A stretch of DNA of 64,000 bases from Fimbriimonas sp. (GTDB lineage Bacteria; Armatimonadota; Fimbriimonadia; Fimbriimonadales; Fimbriimonadaceae): positions 86,251 to 150,250 of the forward strand of contig JARXAE010000004.1 of the NCBI GenBank assembly GCA_029866005.1, read 5' to 3'. Shown here piece by piece: positions 45,547-54,629 of this stretch. Every line of letters starts with the position of its first letter. Within the stretch, counting starts at the first letter, position 1. Under the pieces are notes generated by a model. That model saw only the letters and a program-made list of their open reading frames with translations. It searched no databases and was not told where the DNA came from. The translations under genes were made by a program, and so were the position numbers.

Positions 45547-45894
45547 ATGCCCATCTACGAATACGAACCCGTTGATCGGGACTGTTTCATGTGCCCGAAC
45601 CGGATTGAGGTGATCCAAGACATCGCCGCTGAGCCCTACAAGTTTTGCCCCTACTGCGGACTTGATGTCAAAAAGGTCGTCAGTCGAGCCACGTTCAAAG
45701 TTGTAAGCGAACCTAACGCTGACAAAGCCGCGAAGAAGGGCTTCACCACCTACAAACGTGCGGAAAAAGGCGTCTGGGAAAAAGCCGCTGGCGAGGGACC
45801 GGATATCATCACTGGCACCAAAGACGACCTCAAAGCCGTCGAAGCAGAAAAAGCTCCAAAACCAAAAGTTCTTGACCTCAATTACGTAGATTAA
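45547..45894 (+). CDS. FmdB-like zinc-ribbon protein
   Basis: 115 residues. MPIYEYEPVDRDCFMCPNRI opens with the FmdB signature (MPIYEY), and CFMC plus FCPYCG make a Zn ribbon of two CxxC pairs. The C-terminal half is Lys/Ala-rich and low-complexity (KAAKKGFTTYKRAEKGVWEK). Five bases lie between its stop and the pafA start (45900), so the genes are surely co-transcribed. FmdB-like proteins are poorly understood regulators or adaptors; here a partner role to PafA is a guess from operon position. Confidence 0.75.
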   Translation: MPIYEYEPVDRDCFMCPNRIEVIQDIAAEPYKFCPYCGLDVKKVVSRATFKVVSEPNADKAAKKGFTTYKRAEKGVWEKAAGEGPDIITGTKDDLKAVEAEKAPKPKVLDLNYVD

Positions 45895-45899
45895 ACAGT

Positions 45900-47375
45900 A
45901 TGGACAAACGGGTGTTCGGAGTAGAAACTGAGTTCGGCTGCCTCGTCGCCGACGAAAGCCTGGGTCAACCCGAACAAGTCGTCGAAGAGATCAAAGACCA
46001 CCTCTTTTATGACAAGAAGATCGGTCTCATCGACCACCACGCCCGCGACGACGTCTTCGAACCCGCTGAGAGCGGCGGCTTCCTCCTCAACGGAGCAAGG
46101 CTCTACGTTGACGCCGTCGGCCCACACCTTGAATACGCCACCGCTGAGTGCCAATCGCTGAAGGATTTAGTGGCAAACGATAGAGCAGGGCAGCGACTCA
46201 TTGTGCAAGCCCTCCATGAACTCGGCCTCGCTGAGGACTGCGCGATCTACAACAACTCGGTCGATCACTTCGGAGGACACACTTTCGGCTGCCACGAAAA
46301 CTATCTCGTTCGCGCCGAGGGCGAGCTTATGAACGGCACCCTCCACTTGCTGATTCCGTTCCTCGTCACGCGTCAAGTCTACGCCGGAGTTGGACGCGTG
46401 GGGGGGCATGTGCTCTTCGAGGGCGACGCTCCAACCTACGAGCAGCTCAGCCAGAACCCCATCGACTACATCTGGGTCTCGCACGTCTACGGAGTCGCTC
46501 CCGATCCCTCGGTGAAGTTCCAACTCTCCCAGCGCGCCGACCACATCCTGCGCACCATCGCTAGTAAGGTGAGGTTCAACCGCGCCATCGTCAATCCCAA
46601 GTGGGAGACGATGTACAGCCAAAACGGCATGACCCGCCTGCATCTGCTTTTCGGAGAAGCGAACCAAAACGAGTACGCGTACGCCCTCAAAATCGGCACC
46701 ACCTCACTCGCCATCCGCGCTTGCGAGAGTGGTCTGATCTCGCCCGATTTTCTCCTCGCCCAACCCCTCATGGCGTTGCGCGACATCAGCCGGGACGACT
46801 CTTTCCAGTGGCTCATCGAGCTCCAAGACGGCTCGATCGTCTCCGCTCTCGATCTCCAAAGCCGCTACCTCGAAGCCTGCCAAACCTTTCGAGGAGAATC
46901 CGACCAGACCGACTGGACCCTCACTGAATGGGAAACGACTCTCAACGACCTCCGAACCGACCCCATGCAAATGGGCGACCGACTCGACTGGGTCGCTAAA
47001 CGGCTGATCTGCGAGGAGTACATGGCAAGTGAGAAGATTGGCTGGGAGGACGACGCCCTTCAGTCTGTGGACCTCGAATACCACAACATCGACCCCGCCG
47101 CTTCGCTGTTTTATGGCTGGCAAGAGATGGGCCGATCCAAGCGCCTCATCCGCGATCTCGACATCATGATTGCCCAAGCCGATGCCCCCAAAGACACCCG
47201 AGCCCACGGCCGCTCCAAGCTCGTCGAACACGTCCTCAAACGCAAGGGCGCCCCAATCTACGCCTTTGACTGGTCCTCTGTCCAAGTCGACCGCCAGCGC
47301 ATCGTCCAACTCCCCGAGCCCCTTGATCCCTATTCTCAACCAGTGGACCAATGGGGCCAGCCGATCTTTGGTTAG
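45900..47375 (+). CDS. pafA: Pup-ligase family protein (PafA type)
   Basis: 491 residues. Carboxylate-amine ligase of the Pup/UBact system, related to glutamine synthetase. VFGVETEFGCL at the N terminus matches the GIETEFG catalytic motif (Glu-11 region); LNGARLYVDAVGPHLEYATA matches NGARLYxDxGSHPEYATAEC; NNSVDHFGGHTFGCHENYLV; FLVTRQVYAGVGRVGG; KFQLSQRADHI; RLHLLFGEANQNEYAYALKI; DTRAHGRSKL near the end. The longer Dop-loop between ETEFG and NGARLY seen in depupylases is not present, so PafA is preferred over Dop. It ligates Pup C-terminal Glu to lysine in characterised members. No pup/UBact, mpa, prcA or prcB gene is in the window. Confidence 0.85.
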   Translation: MDKRVFGVETEFGCLVADESLGQPEQVVEEIKDHLFYDKKIGLIDHHARDDVFEPAESGGFLLNGARLYVDAVGPHLEYATAECQSLKDLVANDRAGQRLIVQALHELGLAEDCAIYNNSVDHFGGHTFGCHENYLVRAEGELMNGTLHLLIPFLVTRQVYAGVGRVGGHVLFEGDAPTYEQLSQNPIDYIWVSHVYGVAPDPSVKFQLSQRADHILRTIASKVRFNRAIVNPKWETMYSQNGMTRLHLLFGEANQNEYAYALKIGTTSLAIRACESGLISPDFLLAQPLMALRDISRDDSFQWLIELQDGSIVSALDLQSRYLEACQTFRGESDQTDWTLTEWETTLNDLRTDPMQMGDRLDWVAKRLICEEYMASEKIGWEDDALQSVDLEYHNIDPAASLFYGWQEMGRSKRLIRDLDIMIAQADAPKDTRAHGRSKLVEHVLKRKGAPIYAFDWSSVQVDRQRIVQLPEPLDPYSQPVDQWGQPIFG

Positions 47376-47481
47376 CCAAAGTCCAACGGTGAGCAGCTAG
47401 CCTGGGGGCAGGGAAGCAAGACGTAGCCCACGTGCCACTGACAGGCGACCATCCGAGATCCGAACCGAAAATCGCCGAACG

Positions 47482-50481
47482 TCAGCCGGTAATTGAAGCC
47501 GAAAACTCATGGCGACCCGACCCCACCCGGTGCTCCTTCCCATCCGGCAGAACAACCTTTGCACTCGTATTTACCGGAACCTCGACCCTCAGCGACACGA
47601 CGCCTTTAGAGACGGTCCAAGATGTCTTGATGTCGCCCCGAACCGACTTGTAAACACAATCCGAGAAGGTAAGGTTCGGATCAATTTCCGGCGCAATGAG
47701 AATCTCCTCAAATCCCGGTTTAAGCTCCTTGATCCCGCCAATCTTCTCAAACATCCATCCCACTACCGCACCATAGGCGTAGTGGGAAAACGAGTTCATA
47801 CCCGTATCCTGGAACCCCTTCTCCGGAGTCCAGCCGTCCCATCGCTCCCAGATACTGGTCGCTCCGTTAACGATCGGGAAGCCCCACGAAGGGAAGGTCT
47901 TGTTATGCAGGAGTCGGAACGCCACATCGTTTCGCCCGATCTTGCTCAGAACGTGCATGAGGTCACGAGTACCAACGAAGCCTGTTGAAAGGTGCCACTT
48001 TCGATCCTCAATGTTCTTGAGCAAATGGCTCGAAGCCTTCTCAACAAGCTCTTTCGGAACCAAATCGAAGTACAGCGCCAGAACGTAACCCGTCTGGGTC
48101 TCGCCTTTAACATGGCCATCTTTGTCGATGAACGCTGATTGGAATCCGGCCCGAATCTTGTCATGCAGCTCGTCGTACTCCGCCGCTTCTGCGCGATTCC
48201 CCAGAATTCGGGCCGCATCGGCGACAATCTTCGTGCTTCCTGCAAAGTAAGCCGTCGTAATGACGTCTCGAGGTGTCTCCGCGTTGATGCTGAGCCAGTC
48301 ACCAAACAAGTGATAGTTTTTCGGAGGCAGCATGTCGTCCGTCGAGCGAGCTCGGCAGAATTCGATGAACTTCTTCATCTGCGGATAGTGCCTCGCGAGC
48401 AGATCTTTGTCACCGTAAACTTGGTAAATGGTCATCGGGCAAATCACGCCTGCATCGCCCCAAGCCGGTCCACCATCGTCGAGCCCCTTAAGAACCGGGG
48501 AGACTTTCGGGAAGTTGCCGTCGGCGCTTTGTGAGTCATCCAAAGTGACCAGCCACTTTTGGAAGAACGCCTGAACGTCGCTGTAGTAAGTCGCAGTTCG
48601 AATGTAAGCTTGGGCGTCGCCGGTCCAGCCGAGTCGCTCATCTCGCTGAGGACAGTCGGTCGGAATGTCGACGAAGTTCATTTTCTGAGTCCACCAAGCG
48701 TTACTGACGAGTTGATTCAGCATCGGATCGCTCGTCTTGAGCGTTCCGCTTTCTGGAGTACTTGAAGAGATGGCAATCGCTTGGAACGTGTCTTTGCCTG
48801 GCTTGCTCGGAACGCCAGCGACTTCGATGTACTGGAACCCGTGGAAAGTCATTCGAGGATTCCACTCTTCACCCCCGCCTCGGCAAGTGTACGTGTCAAT
48901 CGCCTGGGCAAGGCGAAGGTTGTCCGTGTAGAGATTCCCCTTTGGATCGAGCCTTTCGCCATGTCGGATCGTGATCTTTGTTCCCGCTGGATAGTTCACC
49001 TTCAGGTGGACGAAACCGGTGAGATTCTGCCCAAAGTCAATCAGATACTTTCCGCCCACCTGTGGCGTCACGGTCTTCGCTTTGAGCCGAGCGTATTCCC
49101 GAACTGGATCGCCATCGAAGGCTTCCAGCGGTCCGACTTTGGGATTTCCGATTTTTGCCGACGCTGCCTCCCGCTTGACCACGGAGGCATCGAACTTTTC
49201 GCCGTGCAAGAAGTGCTCGTCTCGAATCGAACCTTCGGCAACGGCCCAGGAGGAGTCCGTGACAATGGTCTCGCTCGTCCCGTCCGAATACTCAATTTCT
49301 GCTTGCATTAGCAACATGGGCGTCGAGCCATAGTGCTCCCGCTGAGCTCCCCAGGCGACGTACCCCGTGTACCAGCCCTGACCCAAAACGGCACCGAGAT
49401 TGTTATCACCTTGCTTCAGCGACTTCGTGACGTCGAACGCCCGGTAGAGAACCTGCTTTCCATACTCAGTCCAGCCCGGTGTGAAGAGATCGTCGGTAAT
49501 CCGTTTACCGTTGAGCTCAAAGTCTGCAATGCCAAGAGCTGTAGCATAAAGCGTTGCTCTAAACACCTTCTTACTCACATTGAACTTTTTGGCGAAATAT
49601 TGCGCGGGCGCTTTGACGAGTTCACGATTGCCAAGATTTCCCCAAGGATTCATTCCGTAAGGACCTAGCTCGACGGCCGGCTTTTCGTCAGCAGTCCAAG
49701 ATTTGTCGGTGCTGGCATAAACATTTCGATCGTTTCCGACCCCTACGATCCGCGCGATCACTCCGGCATAGCTTTGCGTTTCATTCGTTGCCAAAATCTT
49801 GATGATATTTCCTTGGGGTTTCAAGTCGGTAAGGGTGATCGTTCGAAGGGTTCGCCATGAGTCTTTGCCAGAAGTTTTTACAACCTCTTTTCCGTTGACC
49901 CAGACTTGGATTTGATCATCTCCGGTTACCAAGAGTCGACATCGAGGTGCCGCCGCAAAGGTTTTGGTGATCGTGGTGCTTCCGGCACCACTTTGATCAC
50001 CGTTCGAAGTGAAGTTCCAAATCCACTTCGAGCCATCAAGCACGTCAAGAGGTGCCTGGGGTTTCTCACCGTGAATCCACTTGGCCGAATAGTCGCTCGG
50101 TGACTGAATACCAGTTCCAAACTTTTCCGCCTTCGACCAAGCCGAAGCCACTCCGTCTTGATCCCATACCTGGAGCTTCCAGAAGCAGTTGAGCTTCGAT
50201 TTCAGCGGCTTTCCTCCGTATCGAATGCCATAAGTAGAAGCCGAATTTACTCGCCCCGTGTCCCAAAGATCTCCGATTTCCTGGTTCAGCAGGCTGGGGT
50301 TCGTCGCAACAAGCAACCGATAGCCTGTTTGCCGCAAACTCTTCGCTTTCTCATCTGCCGCCCCAAGCTTCCAACTGAAGACCGGCTCTAACCCCTGAAT
50401 TGCCAACGGCTGGCTCAGTGAGTTGATTCGAAGCTCGTACGGCAGGGTGGAGCAGACAAGGAGCGCGGCGGAAACTAACAT
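47482..50481 (-). CDS. Alpha-L-rhamnosidase (GH78)
   Basis: 999 residues from ATG 50481; start chosen because TAAACT ends eight bases upstream with TTGCAT 17 bases further, and because MLVSAALLVCSTLPYEL is a good signal peptide. Family order: N-terminal Ig-like/beta domains (PLAIQGLEPVFSWKL…GYRLLVA, WKLQVWDQDGVASAWS), carbohydrate-binding insert, beta-sandwich TLYATALGIADFELNGKRI and TPGWTEYGKQVLYRAF, then the (alpha/alpha)6 catalytic domain with VDIPTDCPQRDERLGWTGDA and the C-terminal beta-domain. The catalytic acids lie in the DERLGWTGDAQ and GDWLSINAET regions by family. Releases terminal rhamnose from plant or microbial glycans. No ABC/TonB transporter adjacent. Confidence 0.92.
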   Translation of the reverse strand: MLVSAALLVCSTLPYELRINSLSQPLAIQGLEPVFSWKLGAADEKAKSLRQTGYRLLVATNPSLLNQEIGDLWDTGRVNSASTYGIRYGGKPLKSKLNCFWKLQVWDQDGVASAWSKAEKFGTGIQSPSDYSAKWIHGEKPQAPLDVLDGSKWIWNFTSNGDQSGAGSTTITKTFAAAPRCRLLVTGDDQIQVWVNGKEVVKTSGKDSWRTLRTITLTDLKPQGNIIKILATNETQSYAGVIARIVGVGNDRNVYASTDKSWTADEKPAVELGPYGMNPWGNLGNRELVKAPAQYFAKKFNVSKKVFRATLYATALGIADFELNGKRITDDLFTPGWTEYGKQVLYRAFDVTKSLKQGDNNLGAVLGQGWYTGYVAWGAQREHYGSTPMLLMQAEIEYSDGTSETIVTDSSWAVAEGSIRDEHFLHGEKFDASVVKREAASAKIGNPKVGPLEAFDGDPVREYARLKAKTVTPQVGGKYLIDFGQNLTGFVHLKVNYPAGTKITIRHGERLDPKGNLYTDNLRLAQAIDTYTCRGGGEEWNPRMTFHGFQYIEVAGVPSKPGKDTFQAIAISSSTPESGTLKTSDPMLNQLVSNAWWTQKMNFVDIPTDCPQRDERLGWTGDAQAYIRTATYYSDVQAFFQKWLVTLDDSQSADGNFPKVSPVLKGLDDGGPAWGDAGVICPMTIYQVYGDKDLLARHYPQMKKFIEFCRARSTDDMLPPKNYHLFGDWLSINAETPRDVITTAYFAGSTKIVADAARILGNRAEAAEYDELHDKIRAGFQSAFIDKDGHVKGETQTGYVLALYFDLVPKELVEKASSHLLKNIEDRKWHLSTGFVGTRDLMHVLSKIGRNDVAFRLLHNKTFPSWGFPIVNGATSIWERWDGWTPEKGFQDTGMNSFSHYAYGAVVGWMFEKIGGIKELKPGFEEILIAPEIDPNLTFSDCVYKSVRGDIKTSWTVSKGVVSLRVEVPVNTSAKVVLPDGKEHRVGSGRHEFSASITG

Positions 50482-50489
50482 CTGTGGCG

Positions 50490-50518
50490 AGTTTAGCCCC
50501 AAGTCCGCCTGAATGCAA
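50490..50518 (-). promoter_or_regulatory. Promoter of the GH78 gene
   Basis: Minus-strand TTGCAT (50513-50518), 17-base spacer, TAAACT (50490-50495), then eight bases to the ATG at 50481. Spacing is ideal and there is no Shine-Dalgarno: leaderless layout. Confidence 0.65.
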
Positions 50519-50521
50519 CAT

Positions 50522-53191
50522 CTAGGGGAGAATCAAATTTTTACGCCGAGTCTCGGGAGTCACTTTCAGCTTCTTGATCACTCCTGCTCGATACTCACAC
50601 TCCACAACTGTATTGCCTGGTGCGAACAAACGGAAGGTCACATCCCAATCTTTTGGCCAAGTGGGTAGCAACCTGATCGCGCCTCCCAGTTCCGTCGGCT
50701 CGCATTGCATCAGCATCAGGTGAGTTTGATTCAACAAATTACCTCCGTGGTTTTGATCCGGCAACCAGTCGAAGTTCGGACCCCATGTTGCAGGCCATCT
50801 AAACGCTCGATTCGAGTTCCTAACCTTGACGTTCAGAATTCGCGCCGCCTCTTCAGTCATCCCAAGAAGTGCGGCGACGTTCCCATCATAACCCCACCCC
50901 GTATCAAGTTGGTTCTTCTTGGTTGCGTAGGCGTTACGGGCTTCGTTTAGCAACTTAGGCTGATTCAACGAGGCGTTCCCAAATGGCCAGACCGCATAGA
51001 GCTCGCCGTTCTCAACGTTCGAAATTTTCGGTAAGTATTTTTCCGCAGGGGCAAGTTGTCGCTTGCCCTTTTGTGTTTCGATTGGGAGAGCGGGAAGCTC
51101 AGAAGCGAGGCGTCGATAGGTCGCTAATTGGCGTGGATTAGCGGGTAAGGAAGTCAACCTCGCCAGAATCCGATGCAAACCCGCCACCACTGGCATGTCG
51201 TTGACAACACCCTCCCAATAGGTTTCAACTACTTGGGTGGGATCAATCAACAGTTTCCCATTGAGATCACGTTTGAATCGAGAGTCAAAGTACGCCAGAA
51301 CTTCATCTGCCATGGGTAGTACTCGGTCCGTCAGGAACTTACGATCCTGAGTGTAGTCGTACCGGTCAAGCATCAAGTTGACAAGCTCCGGCCCCTGGTT
51401 CCATGCGTCGTCCCACCACGGACACTGAACCTCGTTCGGCTTCAAGCCCTCTCGATTCCACCCATAATCTGAACCTGCATAGGTCCCAAAGGGCGTCATT
51501 GTTTCCGGAAAGTAGGCTCCCTTGACTCCGTGATAGCTCGCCGCTCTGCTTTTGGCCAGTGGGAGGGCATTTTCATAAAGCCTCCAGAACGGCTCCATCA
51601 TTTCGAAGTCACCATTGGCTAGCATCGGGTGATACATGTGTCGAGTGTTCTGGAACCAGAAGGCGTCGCCCCAGTTTCGAAAATCTGGATTTGACTGCCG
51701 ACCCATTGCGGTTGGCTCAACGCAGAAATAACCACCATTGAACTTGATCGCGTAGTTTCCGCGCCCTTGGCAAGCCTGGACAAAACGTTGGAGTGTATAT
51801 CCCCGAGTAATCGGTGAACCAGTTTCTGGTTGAGTTGAAGCTACGATCTTGCCGTCAACAAGAATCTTTGCCTGGCCAGATTGGCTGTCATAGGTTGCCT
51901 CGACCCGATACTGTTTTCCAACTTCTAGAATTGCTCCCGTGCTGAGTTCAAGATCTCCAACAATGAACCGCAGGGCCCTACCTGGGTAATTGTCGAGTAA
52001 GAAACCGTCATTGCGACCGGCAGTGAGTTTGTCAAAGATCCGACCAGGTCTTGCCTCTTTCAATTCAATGAGAGCCTGGAGAGTTAGATTCTTTGGATGG
52101 AAAGAGATCCCTTCTTGCATGGCGCCTGGCGAGCTTGCAAACTCCTTTTGCACCTTGTTTGCTTCTGTTGATCCAACGTACTTCCATTCGAGGATCGAAC
52201 CTGGAAAGACGTTTCCACCATCAGAGTCTCGTCCCTTGCGAATCGGGAAGTTGTTATCAGGGATCGCTCGAGGAGCTGGCTTTTCGCCAACGAATACATG
52301 CGAGCGCTCCCAGAAACGGTTCCACCACCCTGATGTGCGCTGGTTGGCAACCTTGGTAGCGGAGCGACTCAATAATTCAGACGTCTCCTTTTCCCAGCTG
52401 CTCAGATTCTGATTCGTATGCACGGCAATTCTGAGATTGATCGTTTTTGAAGCTGAGGGGGAAACCAGTTGCCCATTATCCGTAGCGACCAACCCAGAGC
52501 CATCAATGATCGCCCCAAAAGTCCTCCCGAGCAGTGGATCCGTGACGCCGACCATTCCTTGTAAGCTCTGTTCTTGGAGCAGAACCGGAACAATCGAGGT
52601 TCGATTGGTGTGAAACCATCCGATTTGGTTCCACTTCTCTCTGTGAATCGGCACGTCAGCAGATTCAAGAAGTTGAACAGGAGCTCCCTTTGCGCTCCAG
52701 GCTGAATTCCCATCTGAGTCGGGCAAGACTCTGTCCGAGTTTCGCCAGTTGTCAGTCTTCACGGTCATCGAAACTGGAGTGTTCGATTTCCCACTAAGAT
52801 GGACGACATCAGCTTCAGAGTCGACTAACAGTGAGAGATCTACTCCTGAACTACGGAAATGAATCCGACCATTGTAAAGATCAAGCCGCTGTTCAAAGCT
52901 GCCCGATTTGAACGGGTCGGGAGTCAGTTTAACTCGAATCCGTCCGACCTTCATAATTCGAGAAATTTCGGAAAATGAATCCGTACGTGCGATCAAAAGA
53001 CAGATTTCGCTGGTCCTTGCGTCGACCCAAGCATTGAGGACAACTTCGCCATTTCCGATCGGCATGGAGGCGGCGGCATCCACTGACGGTGTGGTCCATA
53101 CGACATCCTGCCGAGCAAGCTCCTCCCTAACAGAAATCGCCAAGCCAGACGCGGCCATCAGAAGTCCCACTAGAAGAGCAATTGTTCTCAT
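50522..53191 (-). CDS. DUF5703-like (alpha/alpha)6 glycoside hydrolase with LamG-type insert
   Basis: 889 residues, signal peptide MRTIALLVGLLMAASGLAIS. N-terminal domain (about 25-270) with ARQDVVWTTPSVDAAASMPI and GNGEVVLNAWVD, the DUF5703/GH95-like opening. Residues about 330-480 contain a concanavalin-like (LamG) insert: KNLTLQALIELKEARPGRI, FIVGDLELSTGAILEVGKQY, KILVDGKIVASTQPETGSP. Then the helical barrel: NWGDAFWFQNTRHMYHPMLA, QCPWWDDAWNQGPELVNLML, DPTQVVETYWEGVVNDMPVV. C-terminal part with WPATWGPNFDWLPDQNHGGN. TAGCGT ends six bases upstream of ATG 53191. Substrate unknown; lies head to tail with the rhamnosidase (20 bases), so probably one operon for a rhamnose- or fucose-containing glycan. 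Confidence 0.8.
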   Translation of the reverse strand: MRTIALLVGLLMAASGLAISVREELARQDVVWTTPSVDAAASMPIGNGEVVLNAWVDARTSEICLLIARTDSFSEISRIMKVGRIRVKLTPDPFKSGSFEQRLDLYNGRIHFRSSGVDLSLLVDSEADVVHLSGKSNTPVSMTVKTDNWRNSDRVLPDSDGNSAWSAKGAPVQLLESADVPIHREKWNQIGWFHTNRTSIVPVLLQEQSLQGMVGVTDPLLGRTFGAIIDGSGLVATDNGQLVSPSASKTINLRIAVHTNQNLSSWEKETSELLSRSATKVANQRTSGWWNRFWERSHVFVGEKPAPRAIPDNNFPIRKGRDSDGGNVFPGSILEWKYVGSTEANKVQKEFASSPGAMQEGISFHPKNLTLQALIELKEARPGRIFDKLTAGRNDGFLLDNYPGRALRFIVGDLELSTGAILEVGKQYRVEATYDSQSGQAKILVDGKIVASTQPETGSPITRGYTLQRFVQACQGRGNYAIKFNGGYFCVEPTAMGRQSNPDFRNWGDAFWFQNTRHMYHPMLANGDFEMMEPFWRLYENALPLAKSRAASYHGVKGAYFPETMTPFGTYAGSDYGWNREGLKPNEVQCPWWDDAWNQGPELVNLMLDRYDYTQDRKFLTDRVLPMADEVLAYFDSRFKRDLNGKLLIDPTQVVETYWEGVVNDMPVVAGLHRILARLTSLPANPRQLATYRRLASELPALPIETQKGKRQLAPAEKYLPKISNVENGELYAVWPFGNASLNQPKLLNEARNAYATKKNQLDTGWGYDGNVAALLGMTEEAARILNVKVRNSNRAFRWPATWGPNFDWLPDQNHGGNLLNQTHLMLMQCEPTELGGAIRLLPTWPKDWDVTFRLFAPGNTVVECEYRAGVIKKLKVTPETRRKNLILP

Positions 53192-53217
53192 GGAGCAACG
53201 CTACCCGATCGGAGGGT

Positions 53218-54552
53218 CTACTTCAGGACTCTGCCGAGCCATTCGAGTAGCACGGACGTTACTTCTGGGTTGTGGATGTTTCCAGGCTTGCCCCACTTTG
53301 CCATGCTGTCCTTGAATGACGTCGTCTGAAAGAAACCGTGGTCGGCATTTTTCAGGAGTTTGAACTCGCCGTAGCCGCGACGAGCCGCGTTGACGCAGTT
53401 CGCGATTTCTTCCTGATCCCATCCAGTGCTGATGAAATCGCTATCTCCCCACAGCGACAGTACGCGGCAGTTTGCCTTGACCCAGGCTTCGGGCAGATTC
53501 TTCTGCGAGAGTTGCTGGAAGAACTTGATTCCGACCCCGGAGTAGGTCTTCCCGTCAGGATATGTGTCCATCACAGCAGGCTTTAGCTTGGGATACTTCT
53601 TGATGATTTGTGCAGGGAGGAGCTGGTCGTTATAGGTGTAGTGCAAGATTTTGCTCAAATCAACTTGTTGCTTTTCAATTTCGGGTCCACTTGCTCCTGC
53701 AAGCGCAGACTGTCTTCGTGAGTTTTCGAGGTTGTACTCAATCCAGCTTTTGTACATCGTCGCGCATGAAGTGATTCCTGCAACCGGCTCTGCGGCTCCT
53801 ACGAGCGGACCGAACGCTCCGCCCATCGAATGTCCGAAAATCGCGATTCGATTCTTATCGACGAAGGGAAGCGTTTTCACCTTCCGAAGCGACGTAACGT
53901 AGGCATCCAGCTCATCGTTGAAAAGCAGGTCGGTATAGGCGGGACCGTCGCTGTCGCCCTGCCCCGGCTTTTCGGTGCGGATGATGGCATAGCCGGCTTT
54001 GGAGATTGGCTCAAGAATGTTTCCGTAGGGAATAGCCTTGAACTCGCCATCCATGCTGTACGATCCGATTCCTCCGATCACGAAAAGAGTCGGAAACGGT
54101 CCATCACCCTTTGGGTGAGTTGCGATGACCCGGATTCGATTTCCGTTGCTCACGACGTGGGTGTAAACCACCTCGAACCCGTCAGGCTTCTGCTTCGGCT
54201 TTTCAACCAACTTGGTGGAAAGGGTGAGAAGCTTGCCATCACGGTTTACGATAGCGGTTATGAGTTCTCCCGCGCGAAGTGTCCGAAGGACGGCGGAGAC
54301 ATCGGCGGTTGCACCGATCGACTTCTTGTTGAGGCTGATGAGTATGTCGTTAGGCGCAAGTCTCATCGCCTCGGCTGTCAGTCCTGGCAGAATTCCTGCT
54401 GCCTTTATCCCAGCCTTGAGGCCGTTGGCTTTAGCCTCTTCAGCGGTCAGAGGAGACATTTGGAGCCCGAGCGCACCTCGCCGAGGTAGCTCCTGGGCAG
54501 ACAAAGAAACCGCGATACAGGCGCAACTAACGAGACTCAGCGATCGAATCAT
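53218..54552 (-). CDS. Secreted PDZ plus alpha/beta-hydrolase protein
   Basis: 444 residues. Signal peptide MIRSLSLVSCACIAVSLSAQ. A PDZ-like module (about 25-112; LGLQMSPLTAEEAKANGLKA, RLAPNDILISLNKKSIG) precedes an alpha/beta-hydrolase: oxyanion region TLFVIGGIGSYSM, nucleophile GHSMGGAFGPL, acid LSLWGDSDFISTG, His NADHGFF. The PDZ plus hydrolase fusion is uncommon. The minus-strand TAATCT (54559-54564 plus) ends six bases before ATG: leaderless. Divergent from the S9 peptidase. Esterase, peptidase or dienelactone-type activity cannot be told apart. Confidence 0.82.
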   Translation of the reverse strand: MIRSLSLVSCACIAVSLSAQELPRRGALGLQMSPLTAEEAKANGLKAGIKAAGILPGLTAEAMRLAPNDILISLNKKSIGATADVSAVLRTLRAGELITAIVNRDGKLLTLSTKLVEKPKQKPDGFEVVYTHVVSNGNRIRVIATHPKGDGPFPTLFVIGGIGSYSMDGEFKAIPYGNILEPISKAGYAIIRTEKPGQGDSDGPAYTDLLFNDELDAYVTSLRKVKTLPFVDKNRIAIFGHSMGGAFGPLVGAAEPVAGITSCATMYKSWIEYNLENSRRQSALAGASGPEIEKQQVDLSKILHYTYNDQLLPAQIIKKYPKLKPAVMDTYPDGKTYSGVGIKFFQQLSQKNLPEAWVKANCRVLSLWGDSDFISTGWDQEEIANCVNAARRGYGEFKLLKNADHGFFQTTSFKDSMAKWGKPGNIHNPEVTSVLLEWLGRVLK

Positions 54553-54591
54553 GACTTGAGATTACTGAATGTGACAACGGTACAGTTCCAG

Positions 54592-54622
54592 TTGCAAAAA
54601 ACAAGTCCATTTAAACTAAACT
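54592..54622 (+). promoter_or_regulatory. Promoter of the S9 peptidase gene
   Basis: TTGCAA (54592-54597), 19-base spacer, TAAACT (54617-54622), seven bases before ATG 54630. Slightly long spacer. Confidence 0.5.
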
Positions 54623-54629
54623 GCGCTTC

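Noticed and set aside
47376..47481. UBact/Pup-like small ORF next to pafA
   Set aside because: I looked for 50-70 residue frames ending in GE/GQ on both strands around 45500-47500 and found none.
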